23,496 nt of DNA from Pseudomonadota bacterium. GTDB lineage: Bacteria > Pseudomonadota > Alphaproteobacteria > Sphingomonadales > Sphingomonadaceae. The stretch is taken from contig JAFABD010000046.1 of assembly GCA_023426225.1 (NCBI GenBank), positions 1-23,496 on the forward strand, written 5' to 3'. A model generated the notes under the pieces. That model ran no database searches, was not told where the DNA came from, and saw nothing but the letters and a program-made list of their open reading frames with translations. Positions within the stretch are counted from its first letter, which is position 1, and every line of letters begins with the position of its first letter. A program made the translations under genes and the position numbers. Positions 7,446 through 17,200 of this stretch are shown here, one piece after another.

Positions 7446-9526
7446 TGCACCATTTGCTCGCCCGGCCCGGACTGGCCGCTGCATTGTCGCTGCTGCTCGC
7501 CGTACCGGCCCACGCCCAGCACGAGCGATTGAGCGTGGTCACGAACGGCGAAAAGGTCGGCTTCGTAGACGCAGATCAGCAGGACGATCACGTCACCATC
7601 GCCTTTGACGTCAAGAACAATGGTCGCGGGCCGACGATGCGCGAAACGCTCGTGCTCGCCGCCGACGGTCTTCCCGTGCGGTGGACGCTTGACGGCAGTT
7701 CGACCTTCGGTGCGGCGGTACGTGAACGGTTCGAACGCTCGGGCACGACCGCGCGCTGGACCGACTCCGCCGGCGATGCCAGCGGACCGGCGGCGGGCGC
7801 CATCTATGTCGGTCAGAATGCCAGTCCCTGGGCGCTCGGGCTTTATGCGCGCGCTCTGCTCGCCCGGCCCGACGGCACGCTCACCGCGCTGCCCGGCGGG
7901 CAGCTTCGCATCGAAACTCTTGGTCCCGCGCGGATCGGAGACGGCGAATATCAGGCGTTTGCGATCAGCGGGATCGACCTGTCGCCTGCGATGATCCTGC
8001 TCGACGCGCGCCAGCGGCTGTTCGCCGTGCTCGAAACCGGCGGCGCCGTCGTCCGCGAGGGGCACGAGGCCGAGGTGCCCGCGCTGGCCCGCCTCGCCAC
8101 CGATCTTACTGCGCGTCGCTATGCCGCGCTTCAACAACGGCTGGCGCACCGGATCGACGCGCCGGTCCGCATCCGGAACGTCCGCGTCTTCGATCCGATC
8201 GCCGGGACGCTCGGCACGCCCGTCTCGGTCGTGTTCGCCGACGGGCGGATCACCGGCATCCAGCGCCTCGATGCCCCGGCATCACCCGGCGAGGCTCTGG
8301 TCGACGGCAAGGGCGGCACGCTGCTGCCCGGCCTGCATGACATGCACGCGCATGTGGGGCTGGAATCGGCGCTGCTCTATCTTGCCGCCGGCGTCACTTC
8401 GGTGCGCGACATGGGGAACGACAATGTCTTTCTCCCGCGCCTGATCCGCCAGATCGACAGCGGCGAGGTCGCCGGCCCGCGCATCGTTCCCAATGGCTTC
8501 GTCGAAGGGCGCAGCCCCTATTCGGCGCGGCTGGGGATCGTTGCCGACAGCGAGGCGGCAGCGCTCGACGCGGTGCGCTGGTATGCCGCACGCGGCTATT
8601 GGCAGGTCAAGATCTACAACAGCATGAACCCGGCCTGGGCACCCGCGATCGCCCGCGAGGCGCATCGGCTGGGCATGGGCGTTACCGGCCATGTCCCCGC
8701 CTTCACCACCGCCGACGCCATGATCGCCGCAGGTTATGACGAGGTCACGCATATCAACCAGCTGATGCTGGGATGGGTGCTCGAGCCAGGCGAGGACACG
8801 CGCACCCCGCTCCGCCTCACCGCGATGCGGCGCACGGCGACGCTCGATCTGGCAAGCCCGCGCGTAGCCCGCACGATCGACGCGATGGTCGCGCATCACG
8901 TCGCCCATGACCCCACCGCCGTCACGCTCGAGCTCCTGATGCTCAGCCGCGATGGCCGCGCCAGCCCCTCCGTCGCCAGCTATATCGACCATCTGCCGAT
9001 CGGTCTCCAGCGCCGCCGAAGACAGGCGATCGCGCCGATCGCGGGTCCTGCGGATGCCGCCGCCTATGACGGCGCGATGCTCAAGGTAAAGGCGCTGCTC
9101 CGGCAACTGCATGCGCGCGGTGTGCAATTGCTGCCCGGCACCGACGATCAGACCGGCCTGTCGCTTCACCGCGAGCTTGAGATCTATGCCGAGGCGGGGA
9201 TTCCGATCGCGGAGGTTCTTCGCCTCGCGACATCGGGCGCGGAGCGCTATCTCGGGCGCGACCAGCAACTGGGAACGATCGAGCGTGGAAAGCGCGCCGA
9301 CTTCCTGTTGCTGGCCGGCGACCCGACCCATGACCTGCGCGAACTGCACCGTATCGCGATGGTCGTGAAGGACGGCACGATCTATTTCCCCGCCGAGATA
9401 TACCCTGCCTTCGGCGTATCTCCCTTTACTGCGGCTCCCGCCATCACGCTGCCGGCCGCGCAGGCCGCCGGTGTCGGCAGGGCGGCCATGCATCGCCATT
9501 CCGAACAGGATGCCTTTCTGTTCTAG
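7445..9526 (+). CDS. Exported metal-dependent amidohydrolase (imidazolonepropionase/prolidase-like) with extra N-terminal domain
   Basis: This 693-residue protein has a Sec signal peptide (residues 1-24, cleavage after AHA) and a C-terminal amidohydrolase domain from about 245. Metal ligands are visible: HxH in HDMHAH (His301, His303), a candidate carboxylated lysine in WQVKIYN (Lys389), His416 in GHVPAF, His436 in THINQ and Asp567 in GTDDQ. This set fits the binuclear amidohydrolases related to HutI and to Xaa-Pro/Xaa-Arg dipeptidases found beside peptide-use genes. Residues about 25-240 form a separate beta-rich region I do not recognise. The C-terminal 45 residues are unusual and end in a His-rich HRHSEQDAFLF tail. 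Its start overlaps the preceding stop by one base, so a cytoplasmic and an exported enzyme are co-translated. A role in hydrolysing dipeptides or N-acyl amino acids is inferred. Confidence 0.85.
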   Translation: MHHLLARPGLAAALSLLLAVPAHAQHERLSVVTNGEKVGFVDADQQDDHVTIAFDVKNNGRGPTMRETLVLAADGLPVRWTLDGSSTFGAAVRERFERSGTTARWTDSAGDASGPAAGAIYVGQNASPWALGLYARALLARPDGTLTALPGGQLRIETLGPARIGDGEYQAFAISGIDLSPAMILLDARQRLFAVLETGGAVVREGHEAEVPALARLATDLTARRYAALQQRLAHRIDAPVRIRNVRVFDPIAGTLGTPVSVVFADGRITGIQRLDAPASPGEALVDGKGGTLLPGLHDMHAHVGLESALLYLAAGVTSVRDMGNDNVFLPRLIRQIDSGEVAGPRIVPNGFVEGRSPYSARLGIVADSEAAALDAVRWYAARGYWQVKIYNSMNPAWAPAIAREAHRLGMGVTGHVPAFTTADAMIAAGYDEVTHINQLMLGWVLEPGEDTRTPLRLTAMRRTATLDLASPRVARTIDAMVAHHVAHDPTAVTLELLMLSRDGRASPSVASYIDHLPIGLQRRRRQAIAPIAGPADAAAYDGAMLKVKALLRQLHARGVQLLPGTDDQTGLSLHRELEIYAEAGIPIAEVLRLATSGAERYLGRDQQLGTIERGKRADFLLLAGDPTHDLRELHRIAMVVKDGTIYFPAEIYPAFGVSPFTAAPAITLPAAQAAGVGRAAMHRHSEQDAFLF

Positions 9527-9586
9527 AGGCCGGCACGGCCGGAATTTGCGGCAAATGTTAATGCGGGTTCCGTAATCAAAGCCCGC

Positions 9587-9605
9587 ACCGGGCCCAGGCC
9601 CCGGT
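9587..9605. terminator. Hairpin in the convergent gap, possible bidirectional terminator
   Basis: The 187-base gap 9527-9713 lies between two converging genes. ACCGGGCC (9587-9594) can pair with GGCCCCGGT (9597-9605) over a two-base loop with one bulged C, giving a strong GC hairpin. Nearby is the odd palindrome ATTTGC-G-GCAAAT (9544-9556). Neither is followed by a clear T-tract, so termination is inferred from position and stem strength. I see no gene in this gap. Confidence 0.4.
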
Positions 9606-9713
9606 CGGCGGCCGGCCAAGTCGACAGCACAACCATCGACGCGCGGACCTTCGCAACATCGGCGCGGCAGGTTCTCCACGCTCCGATCCGGGCGCCCTGC
9701 TGCATCCACCGAT

Positions 9714-11225
9714 TCATTTCCGGTCGGCGGCGATCCCGGCCACGAAGTCGTGCAGATCGTGGCTCAGCGCCGCCAGTCCGTCCTCGTCCTCGAACACCGA
9801 ATGCCCTGCCGCATAGCGGTGCGAGGTTAACCGCGGGCCCGCAACGCCGGCCTGATCGAGCGCGAATTGACCCGCGTGGACCGGCGTGGTGATATCGTAA
9901 TAGCCGCCGCCGGTGAACACCCGAAGCGACGGCTTAGTCTCCATTGCCGCTTTCAAATACGGGGCGAAAGACATGGCGCGATAGCTACCGCCATATTCCT
10001 TGTCCCAACTCCACTTGAAGTTAATACCAAGGTTGAGACTGCGATAGGGGGACGGCACCCAATAGCCGAGTTCGTCCTTCAGATAGGACTCGATCGCCTG
10101 AGTACCGTCACTGCCCAGCGACATCGACGGATCGTCGAACGGCGGGCGCTGGTTCGATTCCGCGATCGCCCGGGTGACACGACCGTCGAGCTGTCCGGTG
10201 CGCAATCCGCGCCCGGCCAGCAGGCCGAGCATGAAATCCTGCTTCTCGATTCGCAGACCCCGTGCTTCCAAAGTCGCCGCCGGAATTCCGATCAGCGCCG
10301 CCATACGTTCGGCCACGCGGCGACGCACCGCAGGTGCCAGCGCCGGCCCCTGCAAGAGCGCACTGGCATATTCAGTTTGGGCAAAGGACAGTGCCTCGCC
10401 GTAATGCTGCTCGACGCTGCGCCCGCCCCGGTCGATCGCCTGATGATACCAGGCCACTGCGGCAAGCGTGGGCAGCGTCACCGTGTCCGCTATTACCGGT
10501 CCGTCGGCGTCCCCGATCGCGAGCGACAGTAGCACAACGGCGTCGGGCAGCGGCTGGTGCGCCTTCATCGCTTCGTTGAGCATCGCTAGCGCACGTGCCG
10601 TGCCATAGCTTTCACCGACGAGGATCACCGGAGATCCGGTGCGCCCATTGGCCCTCAGCCACTGCGCGACCACGGCATTAACCCCGCGCGCGTCGCCCCC
10701 GACGCCCCAGTAGCCGCCGGCATCGCGGTCGCGGATCGGCATGCTCGCGCCCGTGCCTACCGGATCGATGAACACCAGGTCGGCGATGTCGAGCAGGCTA
10801 TAGCGATTGTCGACCCACTGCGCCGCGGCGCCCTTGCCGACCAGCCGGCGTGGCCCCAGCGCGTGCAGGTGAAGCGGCGACGACGATGCCCCCGGGCCGC
10901 CGTTGAAAACGAACAGCACCGGCCGACGGGCGTTCGCGGTCGCATTGCCTTCGGCGACATAGGCATAGCTTACCGCAACGGCTACGGGCGCCTGATCGGC
11001 GCCGGGCATCGGAAGCTCGGTGACGCTCGCACGATAGGCGATCGGCCGCCCCCCGATCGTCGCAACATGACGTGTGGTGACGACGCGGTCGGTCGCGGCT
11101 TCGCGCGGCACCATCGGCGCCATCGCCCTCATGAATGCGGGGGACATCGGCGCATCGGCGCCTTGCGCGTGAAGAGCCGTCGGGCTTGCGCCGACCAGAA
11201 GAGCGAGGGCGATCAGCGGACGCAT
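9714..11225 (-). CDS. S10-family serine carboxypeptidase, exported (first of three)
   Basis: This 503-residue protein has a Sec signal (cleavage near LHAQ at about 21) and the S10 carboxypeptidase fold. Visible are the oxyanion-region FVFNGGPGASSS (105-116), the FIDPVGTGAS segment, the nucleophile motif GESYGTAR with Ser206, the acid in GYYDITTP (Asp444) and AGHSVFEDE with His475. S10 enzymes release C-terminal residues from peptides, usually at acidic pH. Here it would act in the periplasm. The ATG at 11225 was chosen because AAAGG lies six bases ahead and the signal peptide starts there; the longer open frame would overlap the upstream gene. It starts ten bases after the stop of the Tat-exported class V PLP enzyme, so the two form an operon. 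It is clearly diverged from the other two S10 proteins in the window. Confidence 0.88.
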   Translation of the reverse strand: MRPLIALALLVGASPTALHAQGADAPMSPAFMRAMAPMVPREAATDRVVTTRHVATIGGRPIAYRASVTELPMPGADQAPVAVAVSYAYVAEGNATANARRPVLFVFNGGPGASSSPLHLHALGPRRLVGKGAAAQWVDNRYSLLDIADLVFIDPVGTGASMPIRDRDAGGYWGVGGDARGVNAVVAQWLRANGRTGSPVILVGESYGTARALAMLNEAMKAHQPLPDAVVLLSLAIGDADGPVIADTVTLPTLAAVAWYHQAIDRGGRSVEQHYGEALSFAQTEYASALLQGPALAPAVRRRVAERMAALIGIPAATLEARGLRIEKQDFMLGLLAGRGLRTGQLDGRVTRAIAESNQRPPFDDPSMSLGSDGTQAIESYLKDELGYWVPSPYRSLNLGINFKWSWDKEYGGSYRAMSFAPYLKAAMETKPSLRVFTGGGYYDITTPVHAGQFALDQAGVAGPRLTSHRYAAGHSVFEDEDGLAALSHDLHDFVAGIAADRK

Positions 11226-11235
11226 GGCGAACCTT

Positions 11236-12486
11236 TCACGAAAGATGCGGCAGGACGGCGAGCAGGCGCTCGATATCGTCCATGTCGTTGAAAACCGAAG
11301 GGCATACGCGGAAACGGTTGCGCGAGAGCGTGATCCGCACCTTGGCCGCATCGAGCAACGGCGCCATGCGCGCACGGGCGTTCTCGAGCGTGCAGGTGAT
11401 CAGCGCAGTGCGGCTTTCAGGCGGCGTCACGATGGTATGGCCGCGCGCGCGCAGCCCCTCCCGCAACCGCGCCATCAACGGCGCACGATGCGCCGCGATT
11501 CGTTCCACGCCCAGCCCCAGCAGATAGTCGAGCGACCAGTCGAGTTGCGCCGCCACCGTGTGCGCATGCGTCCCGCCGGCGAACAGCCCCTCCATGTCGC
11601 CACGGGGGGTCACATCGGCAATCGTCGTCCCCGGCGGATCGAACGGATAGACGTGCGAGGCAAAGCCATCGAGCTGATAATAGCCGAAGCGCGTGCGCTT
11701 CAGCCGGTCGTGCAGATCGGCGCGGACATAAAGGAACCCCAGCCCGAAATCGCCCATCAGCCATTTGTAGCTCGCCGTGGCGGCGAAATCGACATTGGTC
11801 GCCCGCACGTCGACCGGGATCGTTCCCGCCGCATGAATAATGTCGGCATAGACCAGCGCGCCGCGGGCATGGGCGATCTCGCAGACGCGCTTCAGATCAT
11901 GCTCAAAGCCGTTATAAGTCGATACCAGCGACAGCGCGACCAGCCGCGTGCCGGGCACGATCGCCTTTTCCAGGTCGTCGATGGCGATCCGGTTGTCGCG
12001 CGGCCGCAGCCAGGCGACGTCCATCCCCTGACGCGCCAACTCCTGATAAAGGTAGAAGGAGCCGAAGAAGTGGAGCGTGTCGGTCACGATCCTGCCGCCG
12101 GCGCGCGGCAGGTCGAGGGCATCAATCACCGACTGCTCGCCTGCGGTCGTACTCTGAACGAACGCGATTTCGCGGGGCGTCGCGTTGATCAGCCGAGCGA
12201 AATTGGCCTTTACGCGTGCCTCGACGGCGTCGGTCGGGAAATAGCCGTCAGTCGTGGCCCGCTGATCGAGGTAACGGCGCACCGCGTCGCGCGCGCCGAT
12301 CGCGATCGGATGCATCGTGCCCGAGTCCAGATACGGGCCCGGCATCGCTGCAAAACCGGCCTTGTCGGGCAACGAGGCAAGGCCCCCGCCGACCACCGAC
12401 GCGGCACCGGCCTTGCTCCCCGCGCTAGCCACGGCACCTGCCAGCGCGCCCCGCAATGCAGTGCGCCTCGTGACGCGATCAACCAT
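11236..12486 (-). CDS. Tat-exported class V aminotransferase-fold PLP enzyme (isopenicillin-N-epimerase/cysteine-desulfurase-like)
   Basis: This 416-residue fold-type I PLP enzyme is of the class V group. The N-terminus MVDRVTRRTALRG (1-13) is a twin-arginine signal followed by an alanine/glycine-rich stretch to about residue 30, so export of the folded, cofactor-loaded protein is expected. Cofactor residues are visible: Asp215 in YADIIHAAG contacts the pyridine ring, and Lys241 in TASYKWLMGD forms the Schiff base. Family members include isopenicillin N epimerase, cysteine desulfurases and selenocysteine lyases; the sequence does not show which reaction applies. The start at 12486 places the RR pair seven residues in; in-frame ATGs upstream, such as 12528, would lengthen the n-region and have no ribosome site. 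It shares an operon with an S10 carboxypeptidase, so its substrate may be a modified peptide or a released amino acid in the periplasm. Confidence 0.82.
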   Translation of the reverse strand: MVDRVTRRTALRGALAGAVASAGSKAGAASVVGGGLASLPDKAGFAAMPGPYLDSGTMHPIAIGARDAVRRYLDQRATTDGYFPTDAVEARVKANFARLINATPREIAFVQSTTAGEQSVIDALDLPRAGGRIVTDTLHFFGSFYLYQELARQGMDVAWLRPRDNRIAIDDLEKAIVPGTRLVALSLVSTYNGFEHDLKRVCEIAHARGALVYADIIHAAGTIPVDVRATNVDFAATASYKWLMGDFGLGFLYVRADLHDRLKRTRFGYYQLDGFASHVYPFDPPGTTIADVTPRGDMEGLFAGGTHAHTVAAQLDWSLDYLLGLGVERIAAHRAPLMARLREGLRARGHTIVTPPESRTALITCTLENARARMAPLLDAAKVRITLSRNRFRVCPSVFNDMDDIERLLAVLPHLS

Positions 12487-12667
12487 CACTCCGATGTCTG
12501 CTCCATTGCTCGCTATGCGCCCGAGCATATCGCGACGGTCACGCATTATTTTGATCCAATTTGCGCCTCCCGAGCGCGGCTGCACGGGCAATCGCCGACA
12601 ATGGCATCGCGCTGCGCATAACTTTTTCGCCAATCCGCCCGTAAAGATAGCTGCGGGAGGCGTGCGG
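12487..12667. promoter_or_regulatory. Divergent control region between class V PLP enzyme and second S10 gene
   Basis: These 181 bases separate divergent genes and must hold both promoters. It has AT-richer patches at 12544-12562 and 12616-12632. GCGCATAA (12614-12621) matches, in reverse, a sequence beside the Lrp-type regulator start. GGGAGG (12655-12660) is the ribosome site for the plus-strand gene. I cannot name -10 and -35 elements with confidence. Confidence 0.35.
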
Positions 12668-14125
12668 ATGTTCAAACAGCAGTTCTTTTGCGCGGTATGG
12701 GCGGTGCTCGGGGCGCTGACGCTGACACTCTGCACGCCGGCTGCGTTCGCCGCGTCGGCTGGCGTAGAAGGCTGTCGCGGCGATGCGGTGGCGACCGCGC
12801 ATGTGGCCCGCATCGGCAGCGCGACGCTGCGCTACCTCGCCTGCGCCGGCACGCTGCCCGTTCGCAATCGCGACGGCGAATTGCGCGGACGGATCTTCTA
12901 TGCGGCCTATCTTGTTCCCGGCCGTGTGCGCCGGCCGCTCACGTTCATCTGGAACGGCGGCCCGGGCGCTGACTCTCGCACGCTGCAGTTCCACGCACTC
13001 GGGCCCCGCATTTTTCGAGGTGGGCGTCTGGTCGTCAACGACGCGAGCCTGCTCGGCACCAGTGATCTCGTCTTTGTCGATCCGATCGGCACCGGCTTCA
13101 GTCGTGTGGACGACCCGCGGCATGCAGGCGATTTCTATAGCACCAATGCCGACATCGCCGCGACGGCCGGGTTCGTTGTCGACTGGCGACGGGCTTATCG
13201 GCGCACCGCTGCGCCGCTGTTCCTTGCTGGCGAAAGCTTCGGCACCTGGCGCGCAGCCGGCGTTGCCGAACGGCTGATCGACGCGCATGTCGCGGTGGCA
13301 GGGATCGCGTTGATCTCGGGCGGCATTCCGCTTGGCGACCTGCCCGATCGCGACCAGCTGCGCGCACTCTCACTCGAAAACCGGACGGCGACCGCGCTAG
13401 CGCTGGGCCGTCTAGCCGCGGAGCTTCAGGCAGACCCAGCCGCCACGCTCGCCTCCGCGCGCCGCTGGGCCGAGCAAGTCTATGCGCCCGCCCTTGCAGC
13501 CCCCCAGACGCTTGCACCTGCACAGCGTGCAGACGTGGTGGCAACGCTCGCCCGCTATCAGGGGCTGACGCCGACGGCAATCGACACCACCACGCTCTGG
13601 GTTTCGCCGCGCCAGTTCCGCACCGGCCTGCTCGCCGACGCAGGGCGCACGCTCGGCCTGTTCGACATGCGGCTGACCGCGCCCGACGGGCGCGATACCG
13701 CCGCCGAAGGACGCACCGTCCTTGCCTATTACCGCTATACACTCAACGTGCGCCGCCAGGGCTATGCGGGGATCGATGCGCCCGAAAGCGACGCGGGACG
13801 CCGATGGCAGTATGATCAGGCGCCGATCACGCCCCAGTCGCTTGCGCGTGCGCAGGCGGGCGAAGGCCCCCCCAGCCCGTCGCAGCCTTGGACGCTGCGG
13901 GCAATGCAGAAGGCTTCGCGGCTCCGCACCTGGGTTGCGACAGGGCTCTACGATTCGCTCAACAGCTGCGCGGCAAACCGCGCCACTGTCGCCCGGCTCC
14001 CGGCGTCGGTGGCCGCACGCTTTACCCTGCACTGCTATGCCGGTGGTCACATGATGTATGAGGATGCTGGCGTTACCCGTCGTTTCGGCAACGACTTGGC
14101 CCACTTTATGCGGACCCATGCATAA
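12668..14125 (+). CDS. S10-family serine carboxypeptidase, exported (second of three)
   Basis: This 485-residue protein has a Sec signal (residues 1 to about 29, cleavage near AFAAS). S10 landmarks are TFIWNGGPGADS (92-103), LVFVDPIGTGFS, the nucleophile motif GESFGTWR with Ser190, GLYDSLNS with Asp429, and AGGHMMYED with His461. GESF replaces the common GESY, which keeps the nucleophile intact. It should remove C-terminal residues from peptides in the periplasm. The ATG at 12668 follows GGGAGG at a spacing of seven; the frame is open upstream but there it runs antisense through the class V PLP gene. It lacks the central insertion seen in the first S10 enzyme and has its own cysteines (residues 36 and 59, 434 and 456), so it is not a recent duplicate. 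The TonB-dependent receptor follows after 167 bases. Confidence 0.86.
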   Translation: MFKQQFFCAVWAVLGALTLTLCTPAAFAASAGVEGCRGDAVATAHVARIGSATLRYLACAGTLPVRNRDGELRGRIFYAAYLVPGRVRRPLTFIWNGGPGADSRTLQFHALGPRIFRGGRLVVNDASLLGTSDLVFVDPIGTGFSRVDDPRHAGDFYSTNADIAATAGFVVDWRRAYRRTAAPLFLAGESFGTWRAAGVAERLIDAHVAVAGIALISGGIPLGDLPDRDQLRALSLENRTATALALGRLAAELQADPAATLASARRWAEQVYAPALAAPQTLAPAQRADVVATLARYQGLTPTAIDTTTLWVSPRQFRTGLLADAGRTLGLFDMRLTAPDGRDTAAEGRTVLAYYRYTLNVRRQGYAGIDAPESDAGRRWQYDQAPITPQSLARAQAGEGPPSPSQPWTLRAMQKASRLRTWVATGLYDSLNSCAANRATVARLPASVAARFTLHCYAGGHMMYEDAGVTRRFGNDLAHFMRTHA

Positions 14126-14292
14126 AAATTGCGCTTTCCGCGTATATGGCCGCATTTTTGCTTCAGATTTTGGTGGGGAGCCCGACCGCTTCAGCAAATT
14201 ATTCCCGCCCCAGGCGCTATTCTTCACGCCGGTCCGAAACAGATCCGAACACGGCGGGACCATCCGATTGGCTCGGGAGCAAAGGGGCACCT
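14126..14292 (+). promoter_or_regulatory. Upstream region of the TonB-dependent receptor
   Basis: This 167-base gap precedes the receptor gene. Its first 40 bases are AT-rich and contain TATATGGCCG (14143-14152), an exact ten-base match to the reverse strand of 6381-6390 in the Lrp-type divergent control region. The end carries AAAGGGG (14281-14287), five bases before the ATG, as ribosome site. An own promoter and shared control with the regulator's region are possible; I cannot place -10 and -35 elements. Confidence 0.4.
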
Positions 14293-17200
14293 ATGACTGA
14301 CGCACACACCCGCATCGCGCGACGCCTGCTGGCTTCGACCGCACTGATCGTCGCATTTTCCATGGCGCCGGCGCGAGCGCAGGAAACGGTGCTGCAACAG
14401 CCCGCGGCCGATACCGGCGAAGCGATTGTGGTCACAGGCTCGCGCATCCGCCGTACAGAAGCCGATAACGCCGCGCCCGTGGCGGTGATCGGGCAGCAGT
14501 CAGTCATCGATCGGGGCTATACGAGCGCTGCCGAGGCGCTCAATGACCTGCCCTCGAACGTGCCGTCGCTCAACCAGGCCGACGGGTCGGGTGAGGCAAG
14601 CGGCTCGGGCATTCAGGCGCCCAACCTGTTCGGCCTGGGCGCCGGGCGCACGCTCACGCTCGTCAACGGCCGCCGCATGGTCACCAGCAGTTCGGGAATC
14701 GGCGACCCGAGCGGCGTCGGCGACGCACAGGTCGATGCCAACATTATCCCGCTGGGGCTGCTGGAACGTGTCGAGGTGTTTCAGGGCGGCGGTGCGGCCG
14801 TCTATGGCTCGGATGCTGTCGCCGGCGTGGTCAACTACATCCTGAAGAAGGATTTCACCGGGCTGACACTCGATGCGCAGGGCGGCATTGCCGACCGTGG
14901 CGACTATGCCACCTACAGCCTGCGCGGCACCGCCGGCACCAACTTCGCCGATGGTCGCGGTAATGTCGCGCTAGACCTCGGCTGGTCCAAGTCCCCGATC
15001 CTGCGCTTTGCAGACCGCCCCCTGTCCAACCGCGGACGACTGACGGTCAGCAACGCCGCCGATACCGGCCCCGCCGACGGCATTCCGGCGGTCCGCGAGA
15101 TCTTCAACGCGGCCTTCTGGCCGTTCAACGGCAATGGCGTTATCTTCACGCGCCCAGCGCCGCCCCCAGCCTTCCTCGCGCGCAGCGGCGGCAACGCGCT
15201 CCAGTTCGACGCGAACGGCAATGTCGTCCCCTATAACACCGGCGCCATCCAGGGGATCCCGTTCGCATCGGGCGGTGATGGCTTTCCGTATCAGGAATTG
15301 GCCGGGCTGCGCACCGGCATCGAGCGCTACACGGCCAATCTTGTCGCGCATTATGACGTCAGCAATCGCGTAAAACTCGCCACCGAACTGCTTTATGCCC
15401 GGACTCGGGGCAGCGAGATTCCCCAGGGGAACAGCCGCACCACGCTCAATGCGGGCAGCTATGCCGGCCCCATCGCCTTCACGATCAACAACGGCTTCCT
15501 CACCAGTCAGGCCAAGACCACGCTGAGCGCGATCTCACCCGCCTTCGCCGCCGGCGCACCGCTCTTCCTCTCGAAATACTTTTACGATCTCGTGCCCAAT
15601 GCGGAGCGCACGACGACCACCGACACCTATCGTGCGCTGGTGACGCTGGACGGCGATTTCGACGTGGGAACGCACGACTTCTACTGGTCGCTGTCAGGCA
15701 GCTACGGGCGGGTCGAAGGGCAGCAGCGCAGTTGGGAAGTGATCAACAGCCGCTACGACAAGGCGATTGACGCGGTGCTGGCGGGGGGGCGGGTGGTCTG
15801 CGCCGTCAACGCCGATGCCGATCCAGCGAACGATGACCCCGCCTGTGCGCCGATCAATCCCTTCGGCCGCGGCAACGTCAGCGATGCCGCACGAGGCTAT
15901 GTCAGCACACGCGCCGGGATGAACTGGGTCAACGAACAGGTCGATCTACTCGCGACGCTCGGCGGCACGCTGGTGACGCTACCCACCGGTGCGCTTCAGT
16001 TCAGTACCGCCTATGAGCATCGGGACGAGCGCGCGCGGTTCAACCCGCTCAGCGCCAATTTGCAGGGCGTATTCGGCGACGGTTCGACCCAGACGGCGCA
16101 GTCGGGCCGCTACAACACCGACGAATTGTCAGCAGAGGTCGTGGTTCCGCTGATCGGCAAGGCGTTGACCTTGCCGCTCGTCCGCGCGCTCGAGTTCAAG
16201 GGCGCATTTCGCTATGTCGACAACTCGCTTGCAGGCACCGAAAACGTATGGGACGCCGGGCTGCGGTGGGACGTCGGCGCCGGGCTGACCCTGCGCGGTT
16301 CGCGCAGCCGCAACTTCCGCGCGCCCACCCTGACGCAGTTGCTTGCCCCCAACTCCAGCACGCTCGGCTCGGCGGGTTTCGATCCGTGCGACGCCGACCG
16401 GATCAACAGCGGCCCGAACCCCGCGGCACGACGCGCGAACTGTCTCGCGCTGTTTACGGTCAATCCGGGTTATGGCGTCGACCCCGACGGAACTGGTCGG
16501 GGCATGAGTGCCGCCGATCGGCTCGCCCGCTTCCAGGATCCAGCCGAAAACTTCAATCGCACCACGATCGTCAGCGGCGGCAATCGCAATCTGCGCAACG
16601 AGATTTCAGACACGCTCACCTACGGGATGGTCTTTCAGCCGCAATTCGTTCCCGGCCTGACCATCAGCGCCGACCGCGTCGAAATCGATCTCAAGGATGG
16701 GCTCTCGCCCTTCACGACCGCCGATTTCATGGCGGCGTGCTATGATGAAGCCGCGCCGAATGCCGCAGTCTGCGGCGCCTTCTTCCGGCTCACCAACCCC
16801 GACGCGACCAGCATCGGCGGGACTGTCGTTACCGGCACGACTACGACGTTCAACGCGGGCGTAATCAAGTATCGCGGCGAAACTTATGTGATCGATTATC
16901 GCTTCGCGCTGTCGGACCTGTTCGGTGGCGGCGATCTCGGTAGGCTGGCGCTCCGGGCGACCGCGACGCACAATGCGCTGCTCACGCGTTCAGTGACGGG
17001 CACAACCTTCACGCGTACCGATGATACCTATCTCAGCCCGGCATGGGTCGGCCAGTTCAACGCGGTTTATGACCAGGGGCCGTTCCGCTTTACCTATCAG
17101 CTCGACTATCGTGGCCGGACCCGGGCCGGGGCCGATGCTACGATAGAAACCACGCCCAACCCCACGCTCGGCGTGAATGTGGTCCACAGCGTCTCGACCC

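Noticed and set aside
8282..9709. Minus-strand 475-residue frame opposite the amidohydrolase
   Set aside because: The plus strand carries all metal ligands in the right order; the reverse translation has no recognisable motif.
5872..12621. The eight-mer TTATGCGC at 5872-5879, 6368-6375 and reversed at 12614-12621 as a regulon motif
   Set aside because: All three are intergenic, but the same eight-mer also occurs inside the amidohydrolase coding sequence near 7843, where it encodes a common Tyr-Ala-Arg, so its presence alone is weak evidence.
11224..12621. Plus-strand 465-residue frame opposite the class V PLP gene
   Set aside because: It is an antisense shadow rich in Arg, His and Pro; the minus strand has the PLP lysine and Tat signal.
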